From Streptomyces sp. CNQ085 (lineage in GTDB: Bacteria; Actinomycetota; Actinomycetes; Streptomycetales; Streptomycetaceae), in contig NZ_JAJFAU010000008.1 in NCBI RefSeq assembly GCF_022614595.1, forward strand, positions 1 through 64,000: a DNA stretch of 64,000 nt, written 5' to 3'. The notes beneath the pieces are model-generated. The model saw only the letters and a list, made by a program, of their open reading frames with translations. It did not search any database and was not told the origin of the DNA. The position numbers were made by a program, and so were the translations under genes. Numbering within the stretch: position 1 is the stretch's first letter; the number at the start of each line of letters is the position of its first letter. Below, one piece after another: positions 51,104-58,726 of the stretch.

Positions 51104-52270
51104 TCACTCCTCCTCGGGGCCGAGCAGGACGGCCGAGTAGTTCTTGCGGGCGGCGGTGTCGTACTGGAGCGCGACATGGCTGGTCGCCGAGGTGATGTCC
51201 CGCCAGAACCGCTGCAGCGGGCGCCCCTCCCCCAGCCCACCGGTACCGGCGGCGCGGATCAGCAGGGTGACGGCCTCGTTGACGATCTCCGCCGCGAACG
51301 TGGCGTTCCGCTCATTGCGGGCCATCAGCGCGGGGGTGAACGCCCGCTCGTCGATGACCTCGGCGTTCTGCTCCACCAGATGCCGGGCGGCGTCGATGCG
51401 GCCGGAGGCACGCACCACCTTGATCTCGGTGGACGGGTTGCGCCGGCGCCCGGTGACGGTCGCCGCGCACGCCTCCAGCGCCCCGGCCGCCGCCCCGACC
51501 ACGGGGGCGATGAACGTCAGGCCGCCCACGGCCTGGAAGGGCACGTTGTGGGATGGCACGGACGAGCCTGCGTTGCGGCCGGTGAGCATGTCAGTGCGGT
51601 CGAAGGACAGGTACGCGGGCACGAACACGTCCTCGACCACCACCGTGTGGCTGCCGGTGGCCCGCATCCCGACGCTGTCCCAGCTCTCGACGACCGTGTA
51701 GTCGCCCGCGGGCAGCGCGAAGAAGCGCATTCTCGGCGGGCCCTCGGCGCCGGCCACCGCGGCGCACACCAGCGCCCAGTCTGCGAAGTCGACGCCGCTG
51801 ACGTAGCTCCACCGGCCGCCCAGCCGCCAGCCGCCCTCGGTGGGGACGGCCCGGCCGGCGGGCATCAGGGCGGTGGCGATGACGGTGTCGGGGTCGGTGC
51901 CCCACAGGGCGCGGTGGCCCTCCTCGGGCAGGTGCGAGGCGAAGCGGGCCGAGTAGGCGCTCAGCGAGGCACACCAGGCGGTGGCCGCGCACCCCTCACC
52001 GACCGTCATCACGGCACGGGTCAGCTCGGCGAACGACCCCTCGGCGCCGCCCCACCGGGAGGACACGAAGTGGCGGGCGAAGCCGGACTCCCGCAGCGCC
52101 GCGACGACCTCGGGCTTCAGCGCGCGGGATGTGTCGGCCTCGGTCGCGTGCCGGGCCGCGAGGACCCGCAGCTTCTCCGCGGCCATCGCCGGCCCGGCGT
52201 CCGACAGTGTGTCCGGCGGTGTGTCCGTCCGTACGTCCGGCAGTGTGTCCGGCAGCGTGTCGGCAGGCAT
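51104..52270 (-). CDS. Flavin-dependent monooxygenase (HpaB/ActVA-ORF5-like, acyl-CoA-dehydrogenase fold)
   Basis: 388-aa two-component flavin hydroxylase. Segments AWCASLSAYSARFASHLPEE, GRWSYVSGVDFADWALV, VGMRATGSHTVVVEDVFVP and ATSHVALQYD match group D monooxygenases such as ActVA-ORF5, which hydroxylate aromatic polyketides using FMNH2 from a reductase. The reductase is likely the product of 53986. The first ~22 residues are a low-complexity repeat (PADTLPDTLPDVRTDTPPD) encoded by tandem 12-bp-like units. ATG at 52270 follows AGGAGG. A SARP-type promoter lies upstream. Confidence 0.9.
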   Translation of the reverse strand: MPADTLPDTLPDVRTDTPPDTLSDAGPAMAAEKLRVLAARHATEADTSRALKPEVVAALRESGFARHFVSSRWGGAEGSFAELTRAVMTVGEGCAATAWCASLSAYSARFASHLPEEGHRALWGTDPDTVIATALMPAGRAVPTEGGWRLGGRWSYVSGVDFADWALVCAAVAGAEGPPRMRFFALPAGDYTVVESWDSVGMRATGSHTVVVEDVFVPAYLSFDRTDMLTGRNAGSSVPSHNVPFQAVGGLTFIAPVVGAAAGALEACAATVTGRRRNPSTEIKVVRASGRIDAARHLVEQNAEVIDERAFTPALMARNERNATFAAEIVNEAVTLLIRAAGTGGLGEGRPLQRFWRDITSATSHVALQYDTAARKNYSAVLLGPEEE

Positions 52271-52312
52271 CCTGGTGACCTCCTGTGGTGAAGGGCCTTC
52301 GTTGGCCGGGCC

Positions 52313-52344
52313 AGCTTGCGCACCCCGCCTCGAAGGCCGCTGCA
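52313..52344 (-). promoter_or_regulatory. SARP-dependent promoter of the flavin monooxygenase/P450 unit
   Basis: Minus strand: TGCAGCG (52338-52344), N4, TCGAGGC (52327-52333), 8 bp, CAAGCT (52313-52318). Confidence 0.75.
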
Positions 52345-52404
52345 CCGTCACTGGACCCCGGCCCGGACCCGGCGCGGCCGGACGCGGCACGCCCGGAACT
52401 CCGG

Positions 52405-52902
52405 TCAGAAGAGCTTCCCGAAGCGCTCCAGGGTCTCGCCCGGGCTCGGGCCGTCCAGCGCCTGGAAGATGCGCCGCGCGCCCTCGCCGTGCTTGTGCAG
52501 CTTCACGTGGGCCAGCTCCACCTTCGTGGTGCCGGCGTCGACCTGCGTGAAGTCGACCTCGATCTCGCTGGCACGCTCGTCGTCGGTGATGGACTGCCAG
52601 TTGCCGTCGATCCGCCAGGTCATCACCAGCCGGCGCGGCGGGTCCCACTCCAGGACGCGGCCCCAGGCGATCTCGTTGCCCTCCACGTCCCACTCGTAGT
52701 AGCGGCCGCCGACGCGCGGCTCGAAGGCGAGGCCGGCGCGCTCCTTCTTCAACAGGACGTGGGACGGGGGCCACCAGTCCGCGGGACGCTCGGTGAAGAC
52801 CTTGAAGCTCTCCTCGGCCGTGGCCGCCACGGTCACCGACTTCCGCACGTCCGGGATCGTCACGTCCGAAATCCTCACGTCCGGAATCGTCTGCTCGGGC
52901 AT
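52405..52902 (-). CDS. SRPBCC (AHSA1-like) protein
   Basis: 165-aa protein of the SRPBCC superfamily: KSVTVAATAEESFKVFTERP opens the fold, then the AHSA1-like WWPPSHVLLKKERAGLAFEP, GRYYEWDVEGNEIAWGRVLE and WDPPRRLVMTWRIDG. Such proteins act as cyclases or bind hydrophobic ligands in polyketide pathways. The N-terminus repeats PDVR-I/K-S about every 11 residues. ATG at 52902 follows GAGGAGGGG. It is divergent from the ketoreductase, with separate SARP-type boxes for each. Confidence 0.85.
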   Translation of the reverse strand: MPEQTIPDVRISDVTIPDVRKSVTVAATAEESFKVFTERPADWWPPSHVLLKKERAGLAFEPRVGGRYYEWDVEGNEIAWGRVLEWDPPRRLVMTWRIDGNWQSITDDERASEIEVDFTQVDAGTTKVELAHVKLHKHGEGARRIFQALDGPSPGETLERFGKLF

Positions 52903-52967
52903 GGGCCCCTCCTCATTCCTGGGTTGGCTCCTGGATTGCGCACAACGGACGGCCACACCCTCACGGC

Positions 52968-52999
52968 CGGTACTCGACCGGGTGTCGAGCGCGGCTGGA
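52968..52999 (-). promoter_or_regulatory. SARP-dependent promoter of the SRPBCC gene
   Basis: Minus strand: TCCAGCC (52993-52999), N4, TCGACAC (52982-52988), 8 bp, GTACCG (52968-52973). Confidence 0.75.
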
Positions 53000-53020
53000 A
53001 CCCGCGTACGGCGGGACGCT

Positions 53021-53038
53021 TCGAGGAGGAGTCGAGAG
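53021..53038 (+). promoter_or_regulatory. SARP boxes upstream of the ketoreductase gene
   Basis: Plus strand: TCGAGGA (53021-53027) and TCGAGAG (53032-53038), exactly 11 bp apart, 64 bp before the KR start. The hexamer expected 8 bp on (GGTGTG) is a poor -10. Confidence 0.75.
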
Positions 53039-53102
53039 ACCCGCAAGGTGTGCCGGTCACGGTCGTCGTCACCCAGGACCCCTACGGATACGGGAGAGCA
53101 CG

Positions 53103-53888
53103 ATGACAGACGCGGAGCGACGGGTCGCCTTCGTCACCGGTGCCACCAGCGGCATCGGACTCGCCGTGACCGAACTGCTGGCCCGCCAGGGCGTCGCGGT
53201 GTTCGGCGTGGCGCGTGCCGAGGAGAGCGTCAAGGCACTGGTGAAGCGGCTGCGCGCGGAGGATCTGGAGGTGTCCGGCACGGTCTGCGACGTCTCCTCC
53301 GGCGAGCAGGTGCGCGCGGCGGTGACGGCGGCGGTGGCCGAGTACGGCCGCATCGACATCCTGGTCAACAACGCCGGCCGGGGCGGCGGCGGTGTCACCG
53401 CCGAGATGTCCGACGATCTCTGGCTGGACGTGATCGACACCAACCTCAACGGCACCTTCCGCGTCACCCGCGAGGTGCTGAGCACCGGCCGCATGCACGA
53501 GGGGAGCTGGGGCCGCATCATCAACATCGCCTCCACCGGCGGCAAGCAGGGCGTGGAGCTCGCCGCGCCGTACTCCGCCTCCAAGCACGGCGTCATCGGC
53601 TTCACCAAGGCCGTCGGCAAGGAGCTGGCGAAGACCGGGATCACCGTGAACGCCGTCTGTCCCGGCTACGTCGAGACCCCCATGGCCCAGCGCGTGCGCC
53701 AGGGCTACGCGGGCCACTGGGGTGTGACGGAGGAGGAGGTCCTGGAGAAGTTCCAGGCGAAGATCCCGCTGGGCCGCTACTCCACCCCGGAGGAGGTCGC
53801 CGGCCTGGTCGGCTACCTGGCCTCCGACACCGCCGCCTCCATCACCGCGCAGGCGCTCAATGTCTGCGGCGGCCTCGGCAACTACTGA
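53103..53888 (+). CDS. Polyketide C-9 ketoreductase (ActIII-type SDR)
   Basis: 261-aa SDR of the actinorhodin KR type, reducing one carbonyl (usually C-9) of the nascent poly-beta-ketone with NADPH. TGATSGIG cofactor motif, NNAGRGGGGVTAEMSDDLW, IINIASTGGKQGVELAAPYS, YSASKHGVIGFTKAVG, and the highly characteristic C-terminus ITAQALNVCGGLGNY. First gene of KR, flavin reductase, MBL and small-peptide genes on the plus strand. Its presence defines a reduced aromatic polyketide. Confidence 0.97.
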   Translation: MTDAERRVAFVTGATSGIGLAVTELLARQGVAVFGVARAEESVKALVKRLRAEDLEVSGTVCDVSSGEQVRAAVTAAVAEYGRIDILVNNAGRGGGGVTAEMSDDLWLDVIDTNLNGTFRVTREVLSTGRMHEGSWGRIINIASTGGKQGVELAAPYSASKHGVIGFTKAVGKELAKTGITVNAVCPGYVETPMAQRVRQGYAGHWGVTEEEVLEKFQAKIPLGRYSTPEEVAGLVGYLASDTAASITAQALNVCGGLGNY

Positions 53889-53985
53889 CCCGCCCACCCA
53901 CCGCGGCCGGCCGACGACCGGCAGACGGCCGACCAGCCAACGACAGCGCGGACCGGGGACGGGCGCGCAGAGACGGAGCCGGGAC

Positions 53986-54504
53986 ATGACCGACACGGGC
54001 ACCACACTGCTTGCCGGGCCCGAGCCCGACATCAGCTCCTTCCGCACGGCGATGGGGTGCTTCCCCACCGGCGTCACGCTGCTGACGCAGGGCAGCGGGG
54101 ACACCCTCTCCGTGATGACCCTCAACAGCCTGACCTCCGTGTCCCTCGACCCGATGCTGCTGCTGGTCTCGGTGAAGCGGGACGGCAGGATGCGGCCGCG
54201 GGTGGCGGCCGGCGGCGGCTTCGCCGTGAACGTACTGGCCGAGAAACACCGCCTGCTCTCGGGCGAGTTCGCCCGGCCGGACCGGCCCGCGGGCGCGGAG
54301 GCCATGCGGCGCGTCGGCGCGGTCGAGGGGATCACGGGCAACGCGGTCGTCCCCTCGGCGTCGGCCTCCTTCGAGTGCCTGCTGCACGCCGAGCACGAGG
54401 CGGGCGACCATGTGCTGCTCGTCGGGCGGGTGGTGGCGCTGCGCTCCGAGCCCGGTGCCCGTCCCCTGCTGTTCCACCGGGGCCGGTACGCCTCGCTCGT
54501 CTGA
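53986..54504 (+). CDS. Flavin reductase
   Basis: 172-aa flavin reductase-like FMN-binding protein (ActVB/HpaC type). FRTAMGCFPTGVTLLT at the N-terminus, VMTLNSLTSVSLDPMLLLVS and FAVNVLAEKHRLLSGEFA are the family's flavin-binding segments; a late HRGRY closes the domain. It provides reduced flavin to the monooxygenase at 51104. ATG at 53986 follows GGAGCCGGG. Confidence 0.95.
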   Translation: MTDTGTTLLAGPEPDISSFRTAMGCFPTGVTLLTQGSGDTLSVMTLNSLTSVSLDPMLLLVSVKRDGRMRPRVAAGGGFAVNVLAEKHRLLSGEFARPDRPAGAEAMRRVGAVEGITGNAVVPSASASFECLLHAEHEAGDHVLLVGRVVALRSEPGARPLLFHRGRYASLV

Positions 54505-54576
54505 GCGCCCGCCCCCGGACCCCGGACCCCGGCGCGCGGCCGCCGGCCACGCCCCACGACACATGGACGGAGAACC

Positions 54577-55551
54577 ATGGTCACGCCCACGACAGCGGTC
54601 AGGAGCACCGTCTCCCCGGCCGCCCGCGCCTCGGCCGCCGCGGCCCCCTTCCTGGAGGAGGTGGCCGACGGCGTCCACGCCTTCGTCCAGCCGCCGGGCG
54701 GCTGGTGCCTGAACAACGCGGGCCTGGTGACGGGCCGGCCCGGCGGCGAGGGCCCGCCGGTCCTGATCGACACCGCGGCCACCGAGGCCCGCGCCCGGCT
54801 GCTGCGCCGGGAGGTGGAGCGGATCGCCCCGGACGGCCCGGGCGTCGTCGTCAACACCCACTTCCACGGCGACCACACCTTCGGCAACAGCCTGTTCACA
54901 CCGCGGGCGGTGGTCGTCGCGCACGAGGGCACCCGCGCCGACAGCGCCGAGGCGGGGCTGGGGCTGTGCGGGCTGTGGCCGGGGGTGGAGTGGGGCGAGA
55001 TCCCGCTGACCCTGCCGACGCTGACCTTCCGCGACGGCCTCACCCTCCACGCCGGGGGGCTGCGCGTGGAGCTGCTGCACCTGGGCCCCGCGCACACCGC
55101 CGACGACACGGTGGCGTGGGTGCCCGAGCGCGGTGTGCTGTTCACCGGCGACCTGGTCTGGTCGGGGGTGACGCCGTTCGTGCTGATGGGTTCGGTGAGC
55201 GGTTCGCTGCGGGCGCTGGAGCGGATGCGGGCCCTCGCCCCGCGCGTCGTGGTCCCCGGCCACGGGCCGGTGGGCGGAACGGAGTTGCTGGACGCCACCG
55301 AGGCGTATCTGCGGTGGCTGCTGCGGGTCGCGCAGGAGGCCGTGCGTGACGGGCTCTCCCCGCTGGAGGCGGCGCGCCGCGCGGATCTGGGCCGTTTCGC
55401 CTCACTGCTCGACCCCGAGCGCCTGGTCGGGAACCTGCACCGCGCCCGCGCGGAGCTGGAGGGGCTGCCGCCGGGGGCGCGGATGGACGTGGCCGGCCCC
55501 TTCGGGGAGATGGTCGCCCACCACGGAGGACTGCCGGACTGCCACGCCTGA
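54577..55551 (+). CDS. Metallo-beta-lactamase-fold cyclase/thioesterase (ActIV-like)
   Basis: 324-aa MBL-fold hydrolase. The metal site is NTHFHGDHTFGNSLF (HxHxDH), with GPAHTADDTVAWVPE, LFTGDLVW and VVPGHGPVGG providing the remaining ligands. In actinorhodin biosynthesis ActIV, an MBL protein, is the second-ring cyclase and releases the chain from the ACP; location next to the KR makes the same role likely. ATG at 54577 follows GGAGAACC. Confidence 0.9.
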   Translation: MVTPTTAVRSTVSPAARASAAAAPFLEEVADGVHAFVQPPGGWCLNNAGLVTGRPGGEGPPVLIDTAATEARARLLRREVERIAPDGPGVVVNTHFHGDHTFGNSLFTPRAVVVAHEGTRADSAEAGLGLCGLWPGVEWGEIPLTLPTLTFRDGLTLHAGGLRVELLHLGPAHTADDTVAWVPERGVLFTGDLVWSGVTPFVLMGSVSGSLRALERMRALAPRVVVPGHGPVGGTELLDATEAYLRWLLRVAQEAVRDGLSPLEAARRADLGRFASLLDPERLVGNLHRARAELEGLPPGARMDVAGPFGEMVAHHGGLPDCHA

Positions 55552-55580
55552 GGCGGCGTGCCGGATCCGGTGGGGAGGAG

Positions 55581-55709
55581 ATGACGATGATCACCGATGC
55601 GCCGGAGCGTGAGCCCCTGAACCACGGCTTCTGGGACTTCCCCGCCCCCCTGCTGGCCGGAGAGGAGGACGACGCGTCCGAGCCGCACATCTGGCGGGGG
55701 ATCGACTGA
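55581..55709 (+). CDS. Small acidic peptide, 42 aa, unknown function
   Basis: A short gene: MTMITDAPEREPLNHGFWD, then FPAPLLAGEEDDASEPHIWR and GID. GGGGAGG at about 55572-55578 is well spaced for the second ATG (55587), giving 40 aa. It lies 29 bp after the MBL gene and before a strong terminator, so it is the last gene of the KR operon. It is acidic with aromatic anchors (Phe-Trp, Trp) and no signal or membrane segment. It may be a small regulatory or scaffold subunit. Coding is supported by ribosome-binding site, position and G/C-rich third positions, not by homology. Confidence 0.6.
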   Translation: MTMITDAPEREPLNHGFWDFPAPLLAGEEDDASEPHIWRGID

Positions 55710-55760
55710 CGGCCCGTCCCGGACCTCGAAACGGAGCGGTGCGCGAGCGGCACGGGTACC

Positions 55761-55821
55761 GCCCCGCACCACGGCGGTGGCCCCCGAACTCCATCGGGAG
55801 GCCACCGCCGTGGTGCGGGGC
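55761..55821. terminator. Perfect 21-bp stem bidirectional terminator
   Basis: A 21-bp perfect inverted repeat (55761-55781 and 55801-55821) with a 19-base loop separates the plus-strand KR operon from the convergent SnoaL-like gene. Confidence 0.88.
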
Positions 55822-55834
55822 ACGGCCCGGCGCC

Positions 55835-56293
55835 TCAGGAGGCGGGGAGTTCCACGGGGGTGTCGCGGTGGATGACCCGCGACCGCGTGAGCAGCTCGCC
55901 GTCACGCCGCACCAGCACGTCGTCGACGGTGAAGGTCGGCTGGAACGAGACCTTCCCCTCCCGGTCGGTCTGGGTGACGAGCGTGTAGTACGACACCCGC
56001 AGGGTGTCCTCGTCCGCGGGGTCGGTCTCGATCAGCAGGTGGTCGAACCAGTGCCGGACGGCGATGTCCCGGTAGCGCGGCAGGTTCGCCCGCATGCCCG
56101 CGATCATCCGCTCGCGGCCCTGCGCCCGCTCCCCGCCTGCGTGCACCACCACACCGTCGTCGGTGAAGGTGTCCGCGAAACCCTCGATGTCCAGGGCGTC
56201 CACGCGGCGCATCTGCCGCGCGTAGAACGTCTGCACCTCCGCGTAGAGGTCCCCGGTGACCTTGCTCCTGACTGCCTGGACCGCCTGAGACAC
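55835..56293 (-). CDS. SnoaL-like / NTF2-fold protein
   Basis: 152-aa protein of the SnoaL/nuclear-transport-factor-2-like superfamily: YAEVQTFYARQMRRVDALDI, FADTFTDDGVVVHAGG and FTVDDVLVRRDGELLTRSRV. Members include SnoaL-type polyketide cyclases, hydroxylases and DNA-damage-related proteins. Whether it closes a ring (as in anthracyclines) or hydroxylates is uncertain. GTG at 56293 follows AAGGGAG. A SARP-type promoter about 60 bp upstream makes it the right-most gene that clearly belongs to the regulon. Confidence 0.85.
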   Translation of the reverse strand: MSQAVQAVRSKVTGDLYAEVQTFYARQMRRVDALDIEGFADTFTDDGVVVHAGGERAQGRERMIAGMRANLPRYRDIAVRHWFDHLLIETDPADEDTLRVSYYTLVTQTDREGKVSFQPTFTVDDVLVRRDGELLTRSRVIHRDTPVELPAS

Positions 56294-56350
56294 GGCGACT
56301 CCCTTCGACGACTGCCTGCGCCGCCGAGGGCCGGCGGCGCGATCGCCACC

Positions 56351-56382
56351 AGGCTGCCGCGCCCGGCTTCAGCACCGCTGGA
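56351..56382 (-). promoter_or_regulatory. SARP-dependent promoter of the SnoaL-like gene
   Basis: Minus strand: TCCAGCG (56376-56382), N4, TGAAGCC (56365-56371), 8 bp, CAGCCT (56351-56356). Right-most SARP box found. Confidence 0.75.
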
Positions 56383-56728
56383 GACCGGCTCGTACAGGAC
56401 CGGGCGGGACAGTTCGCTCGTCGCACACCACCACGGCGAGCTGCGCCCGGACGCCGGCGCCGGTTCGCGCCGCACCGGTCGGCGGACTGTCCAACTACTC
56501 CGTGCAGGTGAATACCCGACCGCTCTTCCGAACCCGCGTCCGCGGCGCGCTTCCCGGCCGTCTTCCATGGTCAGCCGCCTCTTGGCGCCCATGCACGGGA
56601 CACCGGGAAGCGCAAAAAGAACTAAAAGTGCATATGCACATCAAGATGAGTGTTCGTAACGTCTCCCGTGAAGCCGCTCATATCGTGCGGCGGCACCCAC
56701 CTGGCATCCCACCGAGGAGGACCCAGAA
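56383..56728. promoter_or_regulatory. Intergenic region with palindrome, promoter zone of the peptide operon
   Basis: No gene seen. The right half is unusually A/T-rich for this window and contains the perfect 12-bp palindrome gtgcatatgcac at 56628-56639, 90 bp before the 60-aa peptide gene. A promoter and operator for the following operon most likely lie here. No SARP-type boxes face right. Confidence 0.45.
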
Positions 56729-56911
56729 ATGCTCACCCACACCACGGGAACCACCCTTGCCCCCGCCACCCCGGCCGAGCGCGACCTGGTCGCCGATCTG
56801 ATGGCCACGCGCGAGGCCCCGGTCAGCGACGCGCCCGTGTGGGCGCCGGAGGCGATCGGGATTCTGCTGCTCGCGCTCCTGCTCTCCCCCAGGGAGCCGC
56901 GGGAGAAGTGA
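56729..56911 (+). CDS. 60-aa peptide with hydrophobic C-terminal segment, unknown function
   Basis: MLTHTTGTTLAPATPAERDL starts a Thr/Ala-rich N-terminal half; then VADLMATREAPVSDAPVWA, and a hydrophobic segment IGILLLALLLSP followed by a charged tail REPREK. The layout could be a small membrane-associated peptide or a precursor peptide. GAGGAGG precedes the ATG by eight bases, an excellent ribosome-binding site. It opens an operon whose next genes encode two unrecognised proteins and a serine hydrolase. There is no Cys and no obvious core motif. Not recognised. Confidence 0.65.
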   Translation: MLTHTTGTTLAPATPAERDLVADLMATREAPVSDAPVWAPEAIGILLLALLLSPREPREK

Positions 56912-56930
56912 CGCGACCGCCCTACAGCGG

Positions 56931-56960
56931 GATGCGACAGGGAACAGCATGATGCGACAG
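56931..56960. repeat. Direct repeat gatgcgacag, 20-bp period
   Basis: gatgcgacag occurs at 56931-56940 and 56951-56960 in the A/T-richer gap between the 60-aa peptide gene and the 259-aa gene. The near-two-turn spacing suggests a regulator-binding site or internal promoter. Confidence 0.6.
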
Positions 56961-57014
56961 AAACAAACGGAATCGGCATAACATGACATACCGAGTCAGA
57001 GAGGTAGGTCACTG

Positions 57015-57794
57015 ATGCCGAATCCGGACGCCCCATCGCGCACGGACTACGCCGCGGCGGTGGAGAGTCTGGCCGACCGTGTCCTCGGTGCCCTGCGGGG
57101 CGCCGGGGATCCGGCGGCGGTGGCCTCACAGGTGGACGAAGCCCCCGACCCCAAGGTCGCGCTGGCCGCCCTACGGGTACTGGGGCCCGACGTGTTCGCC
57201 CCCGCCCTGCTGGCCGGATCGCCCCTCGGGCCCGGCGACGCCCGGGCGGTGGCCGAGTCCCTGCGAATCTTTCCGCCCACTCCCGACGCCGCGCCCGAGG
57301 CCGCGTGGCGCGACTGGACGACCGTGCGGCTCCTCGCGCGGTACGGCGGTGGCTCCCCCGACGACGCCCTCACCGGCGTCACAGGCATCACCGGCACACC
57401 CGAGGACACCCTGGGCGTACGCGAACCGGCGCCCCCCGGCGACATCGGCTCCTCCTGGCGCGAGCTGTCCTCAAGCATGGCGCGGCTCTCCCCGCTCGCC
57501 CTGCCGAACGCCGACGGCCCCGTCCACGAGGCCGCCCTGGCCCGGCTGCGCGACCTGAGCCGGGGCACCGCCCGCGCGATACTGCGCCGCGACTACCCCA
57601 CCGCGGCCCGGCTGGCGCGCTGGCTCGCCTGCGCACTGCACCGCGGGGCGCGCCCCGACCTCGACACGGCCGCCGTGGTGCGGCACCTCGAACTGCACTG
57701 CGGGGACGGCGGGCGCACCGCGCTGGACACCGCCGTCGCCCGCGGCCTGCTGGACCGTTCGCAGCCGCAGAGGCCGGGAGGACCGACCGCATGA
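57015..57794 (+). CDS. Helical protein of unknown function, 259 aa
   Basis: Not recognised. Soluble, Ala/Leu/Asp-rich, predicted mainly helical: YAAAVESLADRVLGALRG, PKVALAALRVLGPDVFAPAL and ARAILRRDYPTAARLARWLA look like amphipathic helices, and the whole could be a repeat or armadillo-like fold. No catalytic motif, signal or membrane span. It overlaps the next gene by ATGA, so the products are made together. GAGAGG precedes the ATG. Confidence 0.7.
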   Translation: MPNPDAPSRTDYAAAVESLADRVLGALRGAGDPAAVASQVDEAPDPKVALAALRVLGPDVFAPALLAGSPLGPGDARAVAESLRIFPPTPDAAPEAAWRDWTTVRLLARYGGGSPDDALTGVTGITGTPEDTLGVREPAPPGDIGSSWRELSSSMARLSPLALPNADGPVHEAALARLRDLSRGTARAILRRDYPTAARLARWLACALHRGARPDLDTAAVVRHLELHCGDGGRTALDTAVARGLLDRSQPQRPGGPTA

Positions 57795-58726
57795 GCACGC
57801 CCCGCACCACCGCCGCGGCCCCCGCATCCGTGGGGCGTTCGGCGCACCTGGTGGCCACCCGCGCCCTCGGCTGGCTGCGCCGCCACTGCGAGCTGGGCAC
57901 CCTGCCGCCCGGCACCACCTCCGACATGGCCGACCCGGACAGCATCTACAAGCCGCTGGGCGAGACGGCCCTGGCGGCCTCCCTGGTGCTGCGCGAGGGG
58001 CTGGCCTCCGCGAGCGAGGAGCGCACCGCCCGCGAACTGCTCGACTTCGCCTGGTGGGAGCTGCGCGGCGGCGACATGCTCTACGAGCGGCAGCTGCGCT
58101 ACATGATGATGGTCGACCCGCTGGAGCTGTACGCGCACTTCGTCCGCGCCGGCTACCGCCACCGGCGCCTGGAGGCCCTGCTGGACCACCTCGGCGGCCT
58201 GGTCACGATGGACGCCGTCGAGCAGGTGCCCAACCGCCGCCTCGCCGTCGCCAACGCCGCCCGCCTGGCGGGCCTGGCGCGCGAGGCCGACTGGAAGCGG
58301 CTGACCGACGCCACCTGGCTCGGCAACACCCCCGAGCCGTGGGTGATCGACTGGATGACGGCCTACTGCGTGACGCACACCGTCTTCCACATCACCGACT
58401 GGGGCGCCCGCCCCGGCGATCTGCCACCGCATCTGGAGGAGTACCTCCAGCTCTGGCTGCCGGTGTGGCTGGACATCTGGCGGGAGGTCCAGGAGTGGGA
58501 CCTCGTCACCGAGCTGCTGATCGTCGGAAGCTGCCTGCGCGAGCCCTACGCCGATCCCGTGCTGTGGGAGGAACTGGCCTCGGTGCAGCACGAGGACGGG
58601 CTGCTGCCCCGGGACGGCAAGGAGGTCGAGGGGGACGCCGCCCAGCGCTTCCGGGACCACCACCACCCCACCGTCGTCGCGGCCGTCGCCGGCACCCTGG
58701 CGCTCTCCCGCGCCGCACGGCGGTGA
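57791..58726 (+). CDS. Conserved helical protein of unknown function, 311 aa (possibly DUF6895-like)
   Basis: Soluble helical protein, richer in Trp/Tyr than its neighbours: LGWLRRHCELGTLPPGTTSD, IYKPLGETALAASLVLREG, FAWWELRGGDMLYERQLRYM, WVIDWMTAYCVTHTVFHITD. The YKPLGE...LREG pattern recalls an uncharacterised actinobacterial family (tentatively DUF6895), often found near small peptide genes; this recollection is uncertain. A His/Asp cluster (RDHHHPTVV) sits near the C-terminus. Coupled at both ends: ATGA with the upstream gene and GTGA with the hydrolase. Confidence 0.72.
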   Translation: MSTPRTTAAAPASVGRSAHLVATRALGWLRRHCELGTLPPGTTSDMADPDSIYKPLGETALAASLVLREGLASASEERTARELLDFAWWELRGGDMLYERQLRYMMMVDPLELYAHFVRAGYRHRRLEALLDHLGGLVTMDAVEQVPNRRLAVANAARLAGLAREADWKRLTDATWLGNTPEPWVIDWMTAYCVTHTVFHITDWGARPGDLPPHLEEYLQLWLPVWLDIWREVQEWDLVTELLIVGSCLREPYADPVLWEELASVQHEDGLLPRDGKEVEGDAAQRFRDHHHPTVVAAVAGTLALSRAARR

